Below, piece after piece: positions 56,056 through 64,000 of a stretch of DNA of 64,000 nucleotides. The position numbers and the translations under genes are program-made. The notes beneath the pieces were generated by a model. That model saw only the letters and a list, made by a program, of their open reading frames with translations. It made no database searches and had not been told where the DNA came from. The stretch's first letter is position 1, and every line of letters starts with the position of its first letter. The stretch is from Gluconobacter cerinus (GTDB lineage: Bacteria; Pseudomonadota; Alphaproteobacteria; Acetobacterales; Acetobacteraceae): NCBI RefSeq assembly GCF_002723935.1, contig NZ_BEWM01000003.1, forward strand, positions 496,001-560,000, written 5' to 3'.

Positions 56056-58473
56056 TTAGAAGTCTGCCGCGAGCGTCACAACTGCAGTGAATGCTGAGCC
56101 GACCACGTAAGTTGGTGTTGAAGCACTGACAGTATTTCCAAAAATACCTTTCTGTTTTACAGCGGTCAGTCCAAAGCCACTGATAGATGACAGGTAATTC
56201 ACGCCTCCCATATTGACGAGGTTGAGCATGATTTTCGGATGAACGCGCGTGTTGAAGGACGGGAGAGTGCGACCAAGATTCAGGTCCGCAGTCATATACC
56301 CAGGAATTTTCTGATCGTTCATCAGTGTTGAATACTGTGCGCCCTGATAACGCAGGTTGAAGTTACCAAAATAGACGCCGTCGTCATATGTCAGGCCAAT
56401 AGCGCCGCTCCATTTCGGGGCACCAGGATCCTGCTTTCCCTTTGTGGGCAGGTAATCTGTGCCGGCATCAACATTGTTGCCAATGCGGGTATGGAGAAAC
56501 TGGCCAGAGGCATAAGCACTGATGTGATGCCATGGGCGTGTTCCGATTTCCCCTTGGAATCCCCATGCCTCTTCACCGCCAGCGGCAATCTGCGTGCTGA
56601 TAAGGACGCTGGTTCCTGGCAGGTAAGATGAGCTACCGATCTGGTGATTGGTCAAGTTGTAGTGGAACCATGACGCAGAAACATTGATGGGCCCATTATG
56701 TCTGTAACCTACCTCCTGTCCAATGAAGTACTCTGCACCAAGATTTTTTGACGGTGTGCTCGAAGGGGTTGCTGACGTCATTGAAAACTGTGGAACGTAA
56801 GGGCTCCAACCGGCCGGCAATCTGTAGGATGTCGTCGCATTCATGTAGACTTGATCGTTCTTGGTGATGTGGTAACTGGCCAGCAACTGAGGGGTAGGTT
56901 CAAAATAGTTCTTCCCAGCCTTGTAGGGATCAGCACCAGGAAGGTTCTGTGTGGCACTGACGGACGCCATGGAGGCCTTGAACCCGGCGTCTATAAGGAG
57001 CTTGTCTCCAAGCAGGCTAAGTTTGTCGTCCAGCCCGATTGCATTGACCTGTTGAACGGTATTTTCCTGATAACCCGTAATGGCCACACCGTTAACCGTC
57101 AGATATTTTTGGCTATAGCTCCAGTCTCCAGACGGAGACAACGCATATTGATGCTGGTATTCGGTATGGTTCCCGTATGAATACCAATAAAACAGTGAAA
57201 GTGTGTTATGCTTTGTCTTCCAGTCAAGATTGGTTGTGAAGCCGCTGGTGTTTTGCTTCCAGGGATGCACGCTCTCGACGGTGACTTTACCGGATTGACC
57301 CTCATATCCGTCCAAGGTCCCATACTGCTGGGTACCAAGATAACCGCCTGCAATGGGGATGGTTGATCCGTAGTTATTGGGGCCTCTCTGGAACGTCGTA
57401 TAGGGCTCGATGTGGAGCGTCAGTTCGTCAGAGAGTTTGAAATCATTATGCATTGCGCCGAATACGACGTTGGTAAAGCGTTCGTTTATTTTATAATAAT
57501 TCGTATCTCCCGCAGTGTAAGTTCCAGTATAATTGAAGCTTGTTCCATACTGCTTCCACTGAGACAGGCTCGGGTTTCTGTAAATATTCTGATGTGAACG
57601 TGTGTAACCAAAAACGATGTCTGTGCTGCTTCCCGGGGCCCACCGCTTCTCAACGTTGGCATCCACATGATAGCGCTCGATCTTGCCCGGCCCCCTCCAT
57701 ACGTTAGCAGCTGAGTGAGAGAAGGACGCAAATGCGCGGACGTCACTGTGCCCGATTTCACCTGTGTTCAAGCGGAGAAACTGCTTTTGCAAGCTGTGCG
57801 TTCCGCCTGACAGGTCAATATATCCCCCGAATTTATCGGTGGGACGAATTTCCTGCATCGAAACTATTGCTCCGTCCGCATTGTAGAGCGGAGCAGTAAG
57901 GTCAACCGATCCTTGCGTGACCTTGACTGAAGCAAGGTTCTCGTTGTCGACCATGGATGTCGCCCACGGCGCATAGCTGAAGGCATCTGAAACGGGTACA
58001 CCTTCGAACAGAAACCCGATCTGAGACTGGTCAAGGCCCCGGATATGCATGGTTTCAGTCTCAGTATTGATAGGGCCTTCGTTCCCAGCCTGAACGCCTG
58101 GCAGACTGGCAATTAGCTGCGTGGGAGAGATAGTGGGAACCTGTTTGGAAATATAGGCGCGTGACACCTCACTGACCGAAACAGGCGCGCTTTGCCTGAC
58201 CAGAAGGCCCCCTCCCACATTATGCTGCTGAGCACGTACATTGAATTCTTCGGCCTTGGACCGCGATTCAATCTGATGTGTGGGGACACGCCGACTGGAT
58301 GGTGTCTCCGCTTTTGGATGGGGTACCACTTTATGATGCGAAAGAATTTTTGTTGGGGCCCCGGCAAACGCGTCCCCATCAATAACGGTGAGACCACAGG
58401 TCACCATGATGCAGGAGGAAAGAAGCCGCCGTCGGAAGAGGCTATGGGAGGCCTTTGAACGTTTAGTGGTCAT
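56056..58473 (-). CDS. TonB-dependent outer-membrane receptor (second)
   Basis: An 805-residue receptor with an N-terminal signal peptide (basic start then LLSSCIMVTCGLTVI, cut near AFA). A plug domain follows (about 85-215, with LIASLPGVQAGNEGP, IRGLDQSQIGFLFEGVPVSD and LYNADGAIVSMQE). The barrel ends in VTLAADF. The plug resembles that of the first receptor in the window, sharing the DQSQIG block, so the two belong to one subclass. The substrate is unknown; the convergent phospholipase suggests a phosphorus or lipid-derived compound, which is inference. A palindrome and tandem repeats lie upstream. Confidence 0.87.
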   Translation of the reverse strand: MTTKRSKASHSLFRRRLLSSCIMVTCGLTVIDGDAFAGAPTKILSHHKVVPHPKAETPSSRRVPTHQIESRSKAEEFNVRAQQHNVGGGLLVRQSAPVSVSEVSRAYISKQVPTISPTQLIASLPGVQAGNEGPINTETETMHIRGLDQSQIGFLFEGVPVSDAFSYAPWATSMVDNENLASVKVTQGSVDLTAPLYNADGAIVSMQEIRPTDKFGGYIDLSGGTHSLQKQFLRLNTGEIGHSDVRAFASFSHSAANVWRGPGKIERYHVDANVEKRWAPGSSTDIVFGYTRSHQNIYRNPSLSQWKQYGTSFNYTGTYTAGDTNYYKINERFTNVVFGAMHNDFKLSDELTLHIEPYTTFQRGPNNYGSTIPIAGGYLGTQQYGTLDGYEGQSGKVTVESVHPWKQNTSGFTTNLDWKTKHNTLSLFYWYSYGNHTEYQHQYALSPSGDWSYSQKYLTVNGVAITGYQENTVQQVNAIGLDDKLSLLGDKLLIDAGFKASMASVSATQNLPGADPYKAGKNYFEPTPQLLASYHITKNDQVYMNATTSYRLPAGWSPYVPQFSMTSATPSSTPSKNLGAEYFIGQEVGYRHNGPINVSASWFHYNLTNHQIGSSSYLPGTSVLISTQIAAGGEEAWGFQGEIGTRPWHHISAYASGQFLHTRIGNNVDAGTDYLPTKGKQDPGAPKWSGAIGLTYDDGVYFGNFNLRYQGAQYSTLMNDQKIPGYMTADLNLGRTLPSFNTRVHPKIMLNLVNMGGVNYLSSISGFGLTAVKQKGIFGNTVSASTPTYVVGSAFTAVVTLAADF

Positions 58474-58510
58474 CGTTATCCTGGAGAGATCAATGTCTCA
58501 GAGAGCGAGC

Positions 58511-58545
58511 GTCGTGGGCGCCCACGACATCGTTCGTAATGAACG
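58511..58545. promoter_or_regulatory. 18-bp perfect palindrome plus adjacent dyad upstream of the second receptor
   Basis: GTCGTGGGCGCCCACGAC at 58511-58528 is a perfect palindrome, 37 bases upstream of the receptor ATG. Two bases on lies CGTTC-GTAAT-GAACG (58531-58545). The sequence is unlike a Fur box. An operator for a dimeric regulator is likely; an mRNA hairpin is possible. Confidence 0.55.
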
Positions 58546-58580
58546 GGCAATCTTTTACGGGAGGCGTAAATCTCTGTGTG

Positions 58581-58613
58581 TGATGCTTTTATGATGGTCT
58601 TATGATGCTTTGT
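58581..58613. repeat. Three tandem 11-bp repeats
   Basis: TGATGCTTTTA (58581-58591), TGATGGTCTTA (58592-58602) and TGATGCTTTGT (58603-58613) follow head to tail. The period is about one DNA turn. They lie between the divergent receptor and DUF218 genes. Confidence 0.6.
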
Positions 58614-58711
58614 TGAAATCCACCTTCTGTCTCACAGAGTGGGTTTCAATAAGTTCAGTTGCCTCGTAGGGTTTCTGAATCATGGTAAATTAACGTGTTC
58701 TGCTGTCGGAG

Positions 58712-59959
58712 ATGCCCGCTTTGAAACGATATCTTCTTCAAGCAGGCAAACCTGCTTTGGCTTTATTCAGCATTTTGATTACCCTGCTTTTTTGTGCCCT
58801 TGCAGGTATCTACCTGACAGTCACTCCACCTGTGCAGCCAGCTCTTGATCACGACAGTAAAATTCAGGCGCTGCAGGACGCAATATTCCCTCGCCTTACG
58901 GGTATCATGACGAATGCGGCATGGGAAAAAGAAGTATTTTCTTCTCCAGATATTGTCGCGTTATTTCATGAGCGCCATCAAAGATTGAGAGATAACTTAA
59001 ACTGTACGCCACATCCCGTTTGCATGGTCCAATCATGGGAAATTACCCAACATGAACGAGAAGTTTTTGGGGCGATTTTGCAAAGAATCCCCAAGCATTC
59101 CCAGTTGCAATATGATGAAATGCAGTGGAACCGGGACGCAGACGCCATCAATTACATTCTGTCGGTGTATGGTGAAGGGCGTGCCCCTCGGTATCCAAAA
59201 ATAGACGCCGCCTCTGTGGACGTAACAGCAAAAGATTTTTTTAATCTTATTATGGGAATACAAACCAAAATTTTAAGTGACCAATCTCAGCACCAAGGTA
59301 TCGCTTACCCATTTTTTAAAGAAGCCCTATTGAATGCCGTCTTTCTTTTAGACGCGAATGATAGAATGGACGCCGTTCGCTTCTCTGGTTTGTGGAACAC
59401 CTGGAATGCGCCATCTTTGGTTTTTGCACGCCGTTTGAACTGGAAAAGCTACCCATACACAGCCATTATTGTCCCCGGCGAAGGCCCCGAAGATCCACAT
59501 ACGCAACTCTCGGCGTTAGGAAAATTCCGTCTCACACTGGCGGTTGAGAGCTTTAATCGACAGCTGGCTCCTTTCATAATTGTCTCTGGTGGGGCAGCGC
59601 ATCCCGCCCATACGAATTTCGTGGAAGCGGATGAAATGAGACACTTTCTGATTGAGCGTTTTCATATTCCCGAAAGAAGCATTGTCACTGAGCCTTATGC
59701 GCGTCACACAACAACGAACCTACGCAACGCTTCGCGGTACCTGAAAATTCTTGGAGCACCAGAGAATAAACCCGCACTGATCGTGACGGATCCGAGTCAA
59801 AGTGATTATATTTCAAGCACAGTTTTCTTTAGCCGAAATATGACTGAGCTGAAGTGTGAGCCAGGAGAGATCGGTCACAGGCTTTCACCGTTTGCGACGA
59901 TTTTTATTTCTAACAGAGGGTGTAATAAAACAGATCCTCAGGATCCATTGGATCCGTAA
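58712..59959 (+). CDS. Membrane-anchored DUF218 (YdcF/ElyC-like) protein
   Basis: A 415-residue protein with one N-terminal membrane segment (about residues 18-36), so the bulk is periplasmic. Residues ~250-400 form the DUF218 domain (YTAIIVPGEGPED, FIIVSGGAAHPAHTNFVEADEMR, ERSIVTEPYARHTTTNLRNASRYL). This fold occurs in ElyC and YdcF of E. coli and has been linked to envelope polysaccharide control. The middle ~200 residues are helical, carry two Cys (NCTPHPVC) and are not part of the usual domain, making the protein longer than ElyC (about 260). CGGAG immediately precedes the ATG. Confidence 0.8.
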   Translation: MPALKRYLLQAGKPALALFSILITLLFCALAGIYLTVTPPVQPALDHDSKIQALQDAIFPRLTGIMTNAAWEKEVFSSPDIVALFHERHQRLRDNLNCTPHPVCMVQSWEITQHEREVFGAILQRIPKHSQLQYDEMQWNRDADAINYILSVYGEGRAPRYPKIDAASVDVTAKDFFNLIMGIQTKILSDQSQHQGIAYPFFKEALLNAVFLLDANDRMDAVRFSGLWNTWNAPSLVFARRLNWKSYPYTAIIVPGEGPEDPHTQLSALGKFRLTLAVESFNRQLAPFIIVSGGAAHPAHTNFVEADEMRHFLIERFHIPERSIVTEPYARHTTTNLRNASRYLKILGAPENKPALIVTDPSQSDYISSTVFFSRNMTELKCEPGEIGHRLSPFATIFISNRGCNKTDPQDPLDP

Positions 59960-60400
59960 TTTATAATAAATATATTATTATAGTTTATGTCGGAGAATTT
60001 TTTTAACTCATTGTCTATTATCTTGTACTATAATGTCTCTTCGGCGGGGAAATGTATTCAGAAATTTTTACTTCTGAGACCTCCCTTCAACACTAAAAAT
60101 TTCCATGTCACACAACGTTATTTCCACTCTTGAAAGAGTAAAGTCGGAAACGACAACCGTCGTTCGAAGGCGAATAAATGCTATGCGTCGAATTAAAGAA
60201 ATATTTTTATGACGATGGTAACTAACTTTCAAATCGGGCGTTATGTTTTGGATTGGTTCTGTTTTTATAAATATACTAAGCGCACGCATTAAATTGCGTA
60301 TAATATATTTATAAAAACAAAGATGAAAAAGACTAATTTTTTAGAAACCTCTCAGAAAATTTACCTGATGATAAGTGGATAATTTCCGCCTAAAGGATCA
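59960..60400. other. A+T-rich non-coding gap before ndvB
   Basis: This 441-base stretch has no supportable gene. It holds an all-A/T hairpin just after the DUF218 stop (TATAATAA 59962-59969 with TTATTATA 59975-59982) and a second small hairpin at about 60058-60080. It also holds the large inverted repeat at 60260-60319 and a TATAAT at 60299-60304 inside it. Confidence 0.5.
60260..60319. repeat. 60-bp inverted repeat with 16-bp perfect arms
   Basis: TGTTTTTATAAATATA (60260-60275) is the exact reverse complement of 60304-60319. The 28-base spacer contains an inner stem, ACGCA (60284-60288) with TGCGT (60295-60299). The whole could form a cruciform or a long RNA hairpin. It ends 81 bases before the ndvB start and contains a TATAAT. 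Confidence 0.75.
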
Positions 60401-63400
60401 ATGAAAATGGCCATTTTTACTAAAAAAAATGCGGCCACGTCGTTCCGCTTTCATGATGAAAGGGTTATCTGCTCTGATCTCTTTAGCGAAGATCGACTTT
60501 TACAGCATGCCCGCAGTTTGTCTGAAAGTCATGGAAACATTCATTTTCCAAAACGCAATAATACATTGCCAGACCGACTGAGTGAGAACGCTGAATTTCT
60601 TCTGGAATCAAATATTTCATTATCAAAAGCCGCTGAAAGGGGTGAGCAAATTACACCCGCTGGAGGATGGTTGATTGATAATTATTATCTGATGAATACT
60701 CAGATTCAAACTATTAAATTCGACCTTCCTCCGCATTATTATAAAGAGCTTCCTGAGCTATCCAGCGGGCCTTTCTCTGGTCTGCCAAGGGTTTTTGAAA
60801 TAGCCTGGGCTCTTGTAGCTCATACAGACAGCCGGATTAATCCAAACACAATATGCGATTTTTTAAGTGCATATCAGGAAGATAGAGCTCTTCTCATTAG
60901 AGAACTTTGGGCTATTCCCACCCAGATCAGAATAGTTTTGATTGAGAACCTTCGGCGAGTAGCAGATAAAGTTTGCCAGAATCTACAAGCGCAAAAACAG
61001 GCTGATAATCTTGCCAACACTTTGTTTTCAGATGCTTATTATAATAACACAAAAATTCTTGAAGCGGTTACCAAAGTAAATACTGAAACATTATCATCCG
61101 CTTTTATTGTGCAATTTTCGCACCGCTTGAGAGGGCATGATCCACAGAAAGATCCTGCATCTTTATGGATGGAGGCAATATTACAGGAAAAAGGTACAAA
61201 TATTGAAAAAATTGTTCATGAAGAATTGCAGGAACAAGGTGCATTAAATGCCACTGTAAGAAATATTATTACAAGTATGCGTTTGATAGCAACTCTAGAT
61301 TGGAACGGTATTGTTGAGAAAACAAGCCCCGTAAGCCAAATATTTTATCGTCATATGGGCTTTTCGGATATGGATCCTCCTACCCGGAATTTATATAGCA
61401 AAGCTGTTGAGGCCCTTGCGAAAGGGTCAAGTTATACAGAGTGTGAGATCGCACAGAAGGTCACTTCTCTTGCTGCAATGCAAAAAGATCTCCCAAATTC
61501 TGATCTTCGCAGATCAGATCCTGGTTACTACCTTTTAGCAGAAGGTCGGGAGTGGCTTGAAGCAGAGTTAAAGTTCCATGCTCCCTTACGTGTAAAAATC
61601 GGAGAGGGTTGTCGCCGCCTAGGCATAACCGGTTACAGTTTGGCTGTAACAGTGCTGACTTTACTCGCCCTGACCGCTTTTCTTTCTGCCATGAATGGTC
61701 AGTTGTCAGGTCGCGCCGCGTTTGCGCTGATTGTTCTGGGATTTATTCCTGCCACTGATGCGGTAGTCGCCGGTGTAAATCGCTTTCTGATGTGGGTCAT
61801 CAAAGTATCCGAACTCCCTGCGCTTGAACTCAGAGGGGGAGTCACCGCATCGCTGCGGACTATGGTTGTTGTCCCTACCCTTCTGACAAAAAGATCTTCC
61901 ATTGTAGAAATGGTAAATCGTTTAGAGAAACATTACCTTTCCAGTCGAGATGGTGAGATCTACTTCGCCTTACTTACAGATTGGACAGACTCTCCAACCG
62001 AGAACCGGAAAAGCGATCATGATCTTCTGGATGTGGCTATCCAAGAAATGGGGAAGCTAAATCGGACTTATGGAGCGGGCTCTGCTGGTACAAGATTTCT
62101 TCTCCTCCATCGCAGGCGTCTTTGGAGCATTAGTGAAGGAAAATGGATCGGATGGGAGCGAAAACGCGGTAAGTTGCATGAATTAAACCGTCTTCTGCGC
62201 GGCGCAACAGATACCAGCTTTCTTGATCTGCCCGATCAGACGATTCCTCAAGATGTTCGGTATGTTGTTACCGTAGATTCCGATACACGTCTTCCGCATG
62301 AGGTTGTCAGGCGCCTTGTCGGTAAGATTGCCCATCCGCTCAATAATGCCCGTTTTGATCCAGAAAAAGGCCGCGTCACGGAGGGATATGCGGTTCTCCA
62401 GCCACGTGTGACGCCTTCATTGCCCGAAGCTCGGCAAAGCACCCTATTTCAAAGAGTGTTCTCAAGTCCCAACGGGATAGAACCTTACACAGCTGCAGTA
62501 TCTGACCTGTATCAGGATATGTTTGCAGAGGGGTCTTTTGCAGGCAAAGGCATTTATGAAATCGATACTTTTGAAGCAGCCTTAGCTGGCCGGGTTCCTG
62601 ATGGAACGCTTCTGAGTCACGATCTTTTTGAAGGTGTTTTTGCCCGTGCCGGCCTCGTAACCGATATTGAAGTTATCGAGGAATACCCAACGGACTATTT
62701 GGTGTCTGTTGCCCGTCTTAATCGTTGGGTCCGTGGAGATTGGCAGCTTCTTCCGTGGATCTTTTCATGGATGGGCCATTTTCCAACCATACGTATAAAA
62801 ACCCGCCCCCTTACGGGCATTGCGCGCTGGAAGATGCTGGATAATCTGCGTCGCAGCCTTTCTGCGCCAATGGCAGTCAGCGCCCTCTTTGCCGGCTGGT
62901 TTCTTGAGTTCCATAATGCCGCGGTCTGGAGCCTTTGCATTGTTTTAACAATTGCCGTGCCTGCAGCGTTGCCTCTTCTGGTTGATATTATCAGGCGCAG
63001 AAGAGGAGAAACATTTCGCAGCTATTTTTCCCTTCTGACAATTGACCTCAAACGGACGGTTCTCACCACAGCTCTCTGTTTTGTGTTCCTGGCCGATCAG
63101 GCCTGCCTGATGGGGGACGCGATTAGCCGAACATTGGGGCGTGTTTTCGTTACTCGCAAGCACCTTCTCCAGTGGGTTACGGCCGCTCAGGCTGCGGAAG
63201 CTCCACGTGAGCGGATGCAGGGATATTTCCGTCAGATGAGTGGAGCCGTTTTAACTGGTCTTCTCGCGGCGGGCGTTATGGTCGTGGCCGGTCTCTGGGT
63301 GTGGCTCATCATCCTACCATTCGCTGTGGCTTGGTGCCTGTCACCCGCAATCGCGTGGATGGCCAGTCAGTACCGAGCGTCTGCTCGCAGGCTTGAAGCT

Positions 63401-64000
63401 ACTGAGGCTGAGACGGTTTTTATGCGTATGCAGGCCCGGCGGACATGGCGGTATTTTGAGACATTCGTCACTGCTGCGGATCATATGCTTCCGCCGGACA
63501 ATTTTCAGGAATCCCCTGCCCCTCTCGTTGCCCATCGAACCTCTCCAACCAACATGGGACTTTACCTCCTGTCTATTGTCGCGGCATGTGATTTTGGGTG
63601 GATTGGCGTAGCAGACGCAACATCCCGTTTGAGTGCCACCCTTGAGACAATGCTGCAGCTGCCGCGTTTCAGAGGGCATTTTTACAATTGGTACAGCACC
63701 TCTGATCTGTCTGCGCTTTCTCCTATTTATGTTTCGACAGTGGATAGTGGCAATCTCGCTGGCCATTTGATGACGTTGGCGGGTGCCTGCGAAGAGTGGG
63801 TTCAGAAAGGAAGAAAATCTGACATTTGGCGTGAAGGTATAAGAGACGCCCTGAATCTGGCGCTTGAAGAAGCGACATCGGGAAACGGTATCTTTCGGTC
63901 ATCCGAACTCGCACAACTTATGGAAGCCCTTCTCCAAGACATGAAGGACGGCCACGCCAGCCAGATCACACTTACATATAGAGTACAGATGCTCGTCAGT
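60401..64000 (+). CDS. ndvB: Cyclic beta-1,2-glucan synthase, N-terminal part (cut by window edge)
   Basis: A 1200-codon open frame runs off the right edge. NdvB/ChvB makes cyclic beta-1,2-glucans and moves them across the inner membrane. Visible are the N-terminal block DNYYLMNTQIQTIKFDLPP and EIAWALVAHTDSR, and membrane segments near residues 408-465 and 825-870, then around 885 and 945-990. The glycosyltransferase (GT84-type) core has DSDTRLP at 626-632, GKGIYEIDTFEAALAGRVP, SHDLFEGVF and RLNRWVRGDWQLLPW. The GH94-type C-terminal half lies beyond the window. AGGA lies just upstream; ATG 60407 is an alternative start. The first ~400 codons are clearly A+T-richer than core genes, suggesting transfer. 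Confidence 0.9.
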   Translation, partial: MKMAIFTKKNAATSFRFHDERVICSDLFSEDRLLQHARSLSESHGNIHFPKRNNTLPDRLSENAEFLLESNISLSKAAERGEQITPAGGWLIDNYYLMNTQIQTIKFDLPPHYYKELPELSSGPFSGLPRVFEIAWALVAHTDSRINPNTICDFLSAYQEDRALLIRELWAIPTQIRIVLIENLRRVADKVCQNLQAQKQADNLANTLFSDAYYNNTKILEAVTKVNTETLSSAFIVQFSHRLRGHDPQKDPASLWMEAILQEKGTNIEKIVHEELQEQGALNATVRNIITSMRLIATLDWNGIVEKTSPVSQIFYRHMGFSDMDPPTRNLYSKAVEALAKGSSYTECEIAQKVTSLAAMQKDLPNSDLRRSDPGYYLLAEGREWLEAELKFHAPLRVKIGEGCRRLGITGYSLAVTVLTLLALTAFLSAMNGQLSGRAAFALIVLGFIPATDAVVAGVNRFLMWVIKVSELPALELRGGVTASLRTMVVVPTLLTKRSSIVEMVNRLEKHYLSSRDGEIYFALLTDWTDSPTENRKSDHDLLDVAIQEMGKLNRTYGAGSAGTRFLLLHRRRLWSISEGKWIGWERKRGKLHELNRLLRGATDTSFLDLPDQTIPQDVRYVVTVDSDTRLPHEVVRRLVGKIAHPLNNARFDPEKGRVTEGYAVLQPRVTPSLPEARQSTLFQRVFSSPNGIEPYTAAVSDLYQDMFAEGSFAGKGIYEIDTFEAALAGRVPDGTLLSHDLFEGVFARAGLVTDIEVIEEYPTDYLVSVARLNRWVRGDWQLLPWIFSWMGHFPTIRIKTRPLTGIARWKMLDNLRRSLSAPMAVSALFAGWFLEFHNAAVWSLCIVLTIAVPAALPLLVDIIRRRRGETFRSYFSLLTIDLKRTVLTTALCFVFLADQACLMGDAISRTLGRVFVTRKHLLQWVTAAQAAEAPRERMQGYFRQMSGAVLTGLLAAGVMVVAGLWVWLIILPFAVAWCLSPAIAWMASQYRASARRLEATEAETVFMRMQARRTWRYFETFVTAADHMLPPDNFQESPAPLVAHRTSPTNMGLYLLSIVAACDFGWIGVADATSRLSATLETMLQLPRFRGHFYNWYSTSDLSALSPIYVSTVDSGNLAGHLMTLAGACEEWVQKGRKSDIWREGIRDALNLALEEATSGNGIFRSSELAQLMEALLQDMKDGHASQITLTYRVQMLVS

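Noticed and set aside
58581..58613. Three short repeats as a possible CRISPR array
   Set aside because: The units are 11 bp, contiguous without spacers, and no cas gene is present.
60068..60289. A 73-codon minus-strand frame in the gap before ndvB
   Set aside because: It has no ribosome site, no family match and crosses the large inverted repeat.

Overview
The window looks like an acetic acid bacterium (Acetobacteraceae), most likely Gluconobacter or a close relative. The evidence is a near-complete hopanoid locus, a LexA box of the alphaproteobacterial GAAC-N7-GAAC type, a CenR-like orphan regulator, a SecB with a long variable N terminus, and alphaproteobacterial versions of the housekeeping genes. 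The genus is inference from gene families and gene order; no rRNA gene is present.

Bases 1-44906 are dense core chromosome. They run: the end of enolase, an FtsB-like division protein, rpmG, lexA with its own SOS box, a lipoprotein, pgsA, uvrC, an M19 dipeptidase, exonuclease III, cenR divergent from an L,D-transpeptidase-like gene, a cation/proton antiporter, a GNAT acetyltransferase, an RsmB-family rRNA methyltransferase, guaB, tRNA-Gln(CTG), a Ppx/GppA phosphatase, rlmE and an SSS-family symporter. The hopanoid block follows (18344-29395): hpnG, shc, hpnE, hpnD, hpnC, hpnB and hpnA on the minus strand and hpnL on the plus strand. It covers squalene formation, cyclisation to hopene and side-chain work. 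A plus-strand pair, a secreted cupin and a Tat-signal aminotransferase, splits the minus-strand hpn genes in two. hpnL is translationally coupled to tyrA. Then come pyk, an SH3 protein, a DsrE-ThiF/MoeB pair, pdxJ-pdxA, an M20 peptidase, a 1066-residue two-domain glycosyltransferase, secB, a LapA-like protein, pyrF and trpF.

At tRNA-Ser(GGA) (44816-44906) the character changes. The tRNA is followed by a decayed tyrosine integrase, a shattered IS5-family transposase and a string of accessory genes that are partly richer in A+T. This is the layout of a genomic island inserted at a tRNA gene. The accessory genes are: a tightly packed operon (46308-53594) of two reduced-flavin-type monooxygenases, a TonB-dependent receptor, an MFS transporter and a TauD-type dioxygenase, which together suggest uptake and desulfonation of organosulfur compounds; a Tat-exported phospholipase C facing a second TonB-dependent receptor across a shared terminator; a membrane-anchored DUF218 protein; and, running off the right edge, a cyclic beta-1,2-glucan synthase (NdvB/ChvB type).

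The intergenic DNA of the right-hand part holds several perfect dyads: 46097-46129, 53895-53920, 58511-58528 and 60260-60319. It also holds three tandem 11-bp repeats at 58581-58613. No CRISPR array, intact insertion sequence or replication origin was seen. Nothing in the window is a clearly new system; the most unusual items are the Tat-signal aminotransferase inside the hopanoid locus, the organosulfur operon on the island, the repeat-bearing glycosyltransferase and the 60-bp inverted repeat in front of ndvB.
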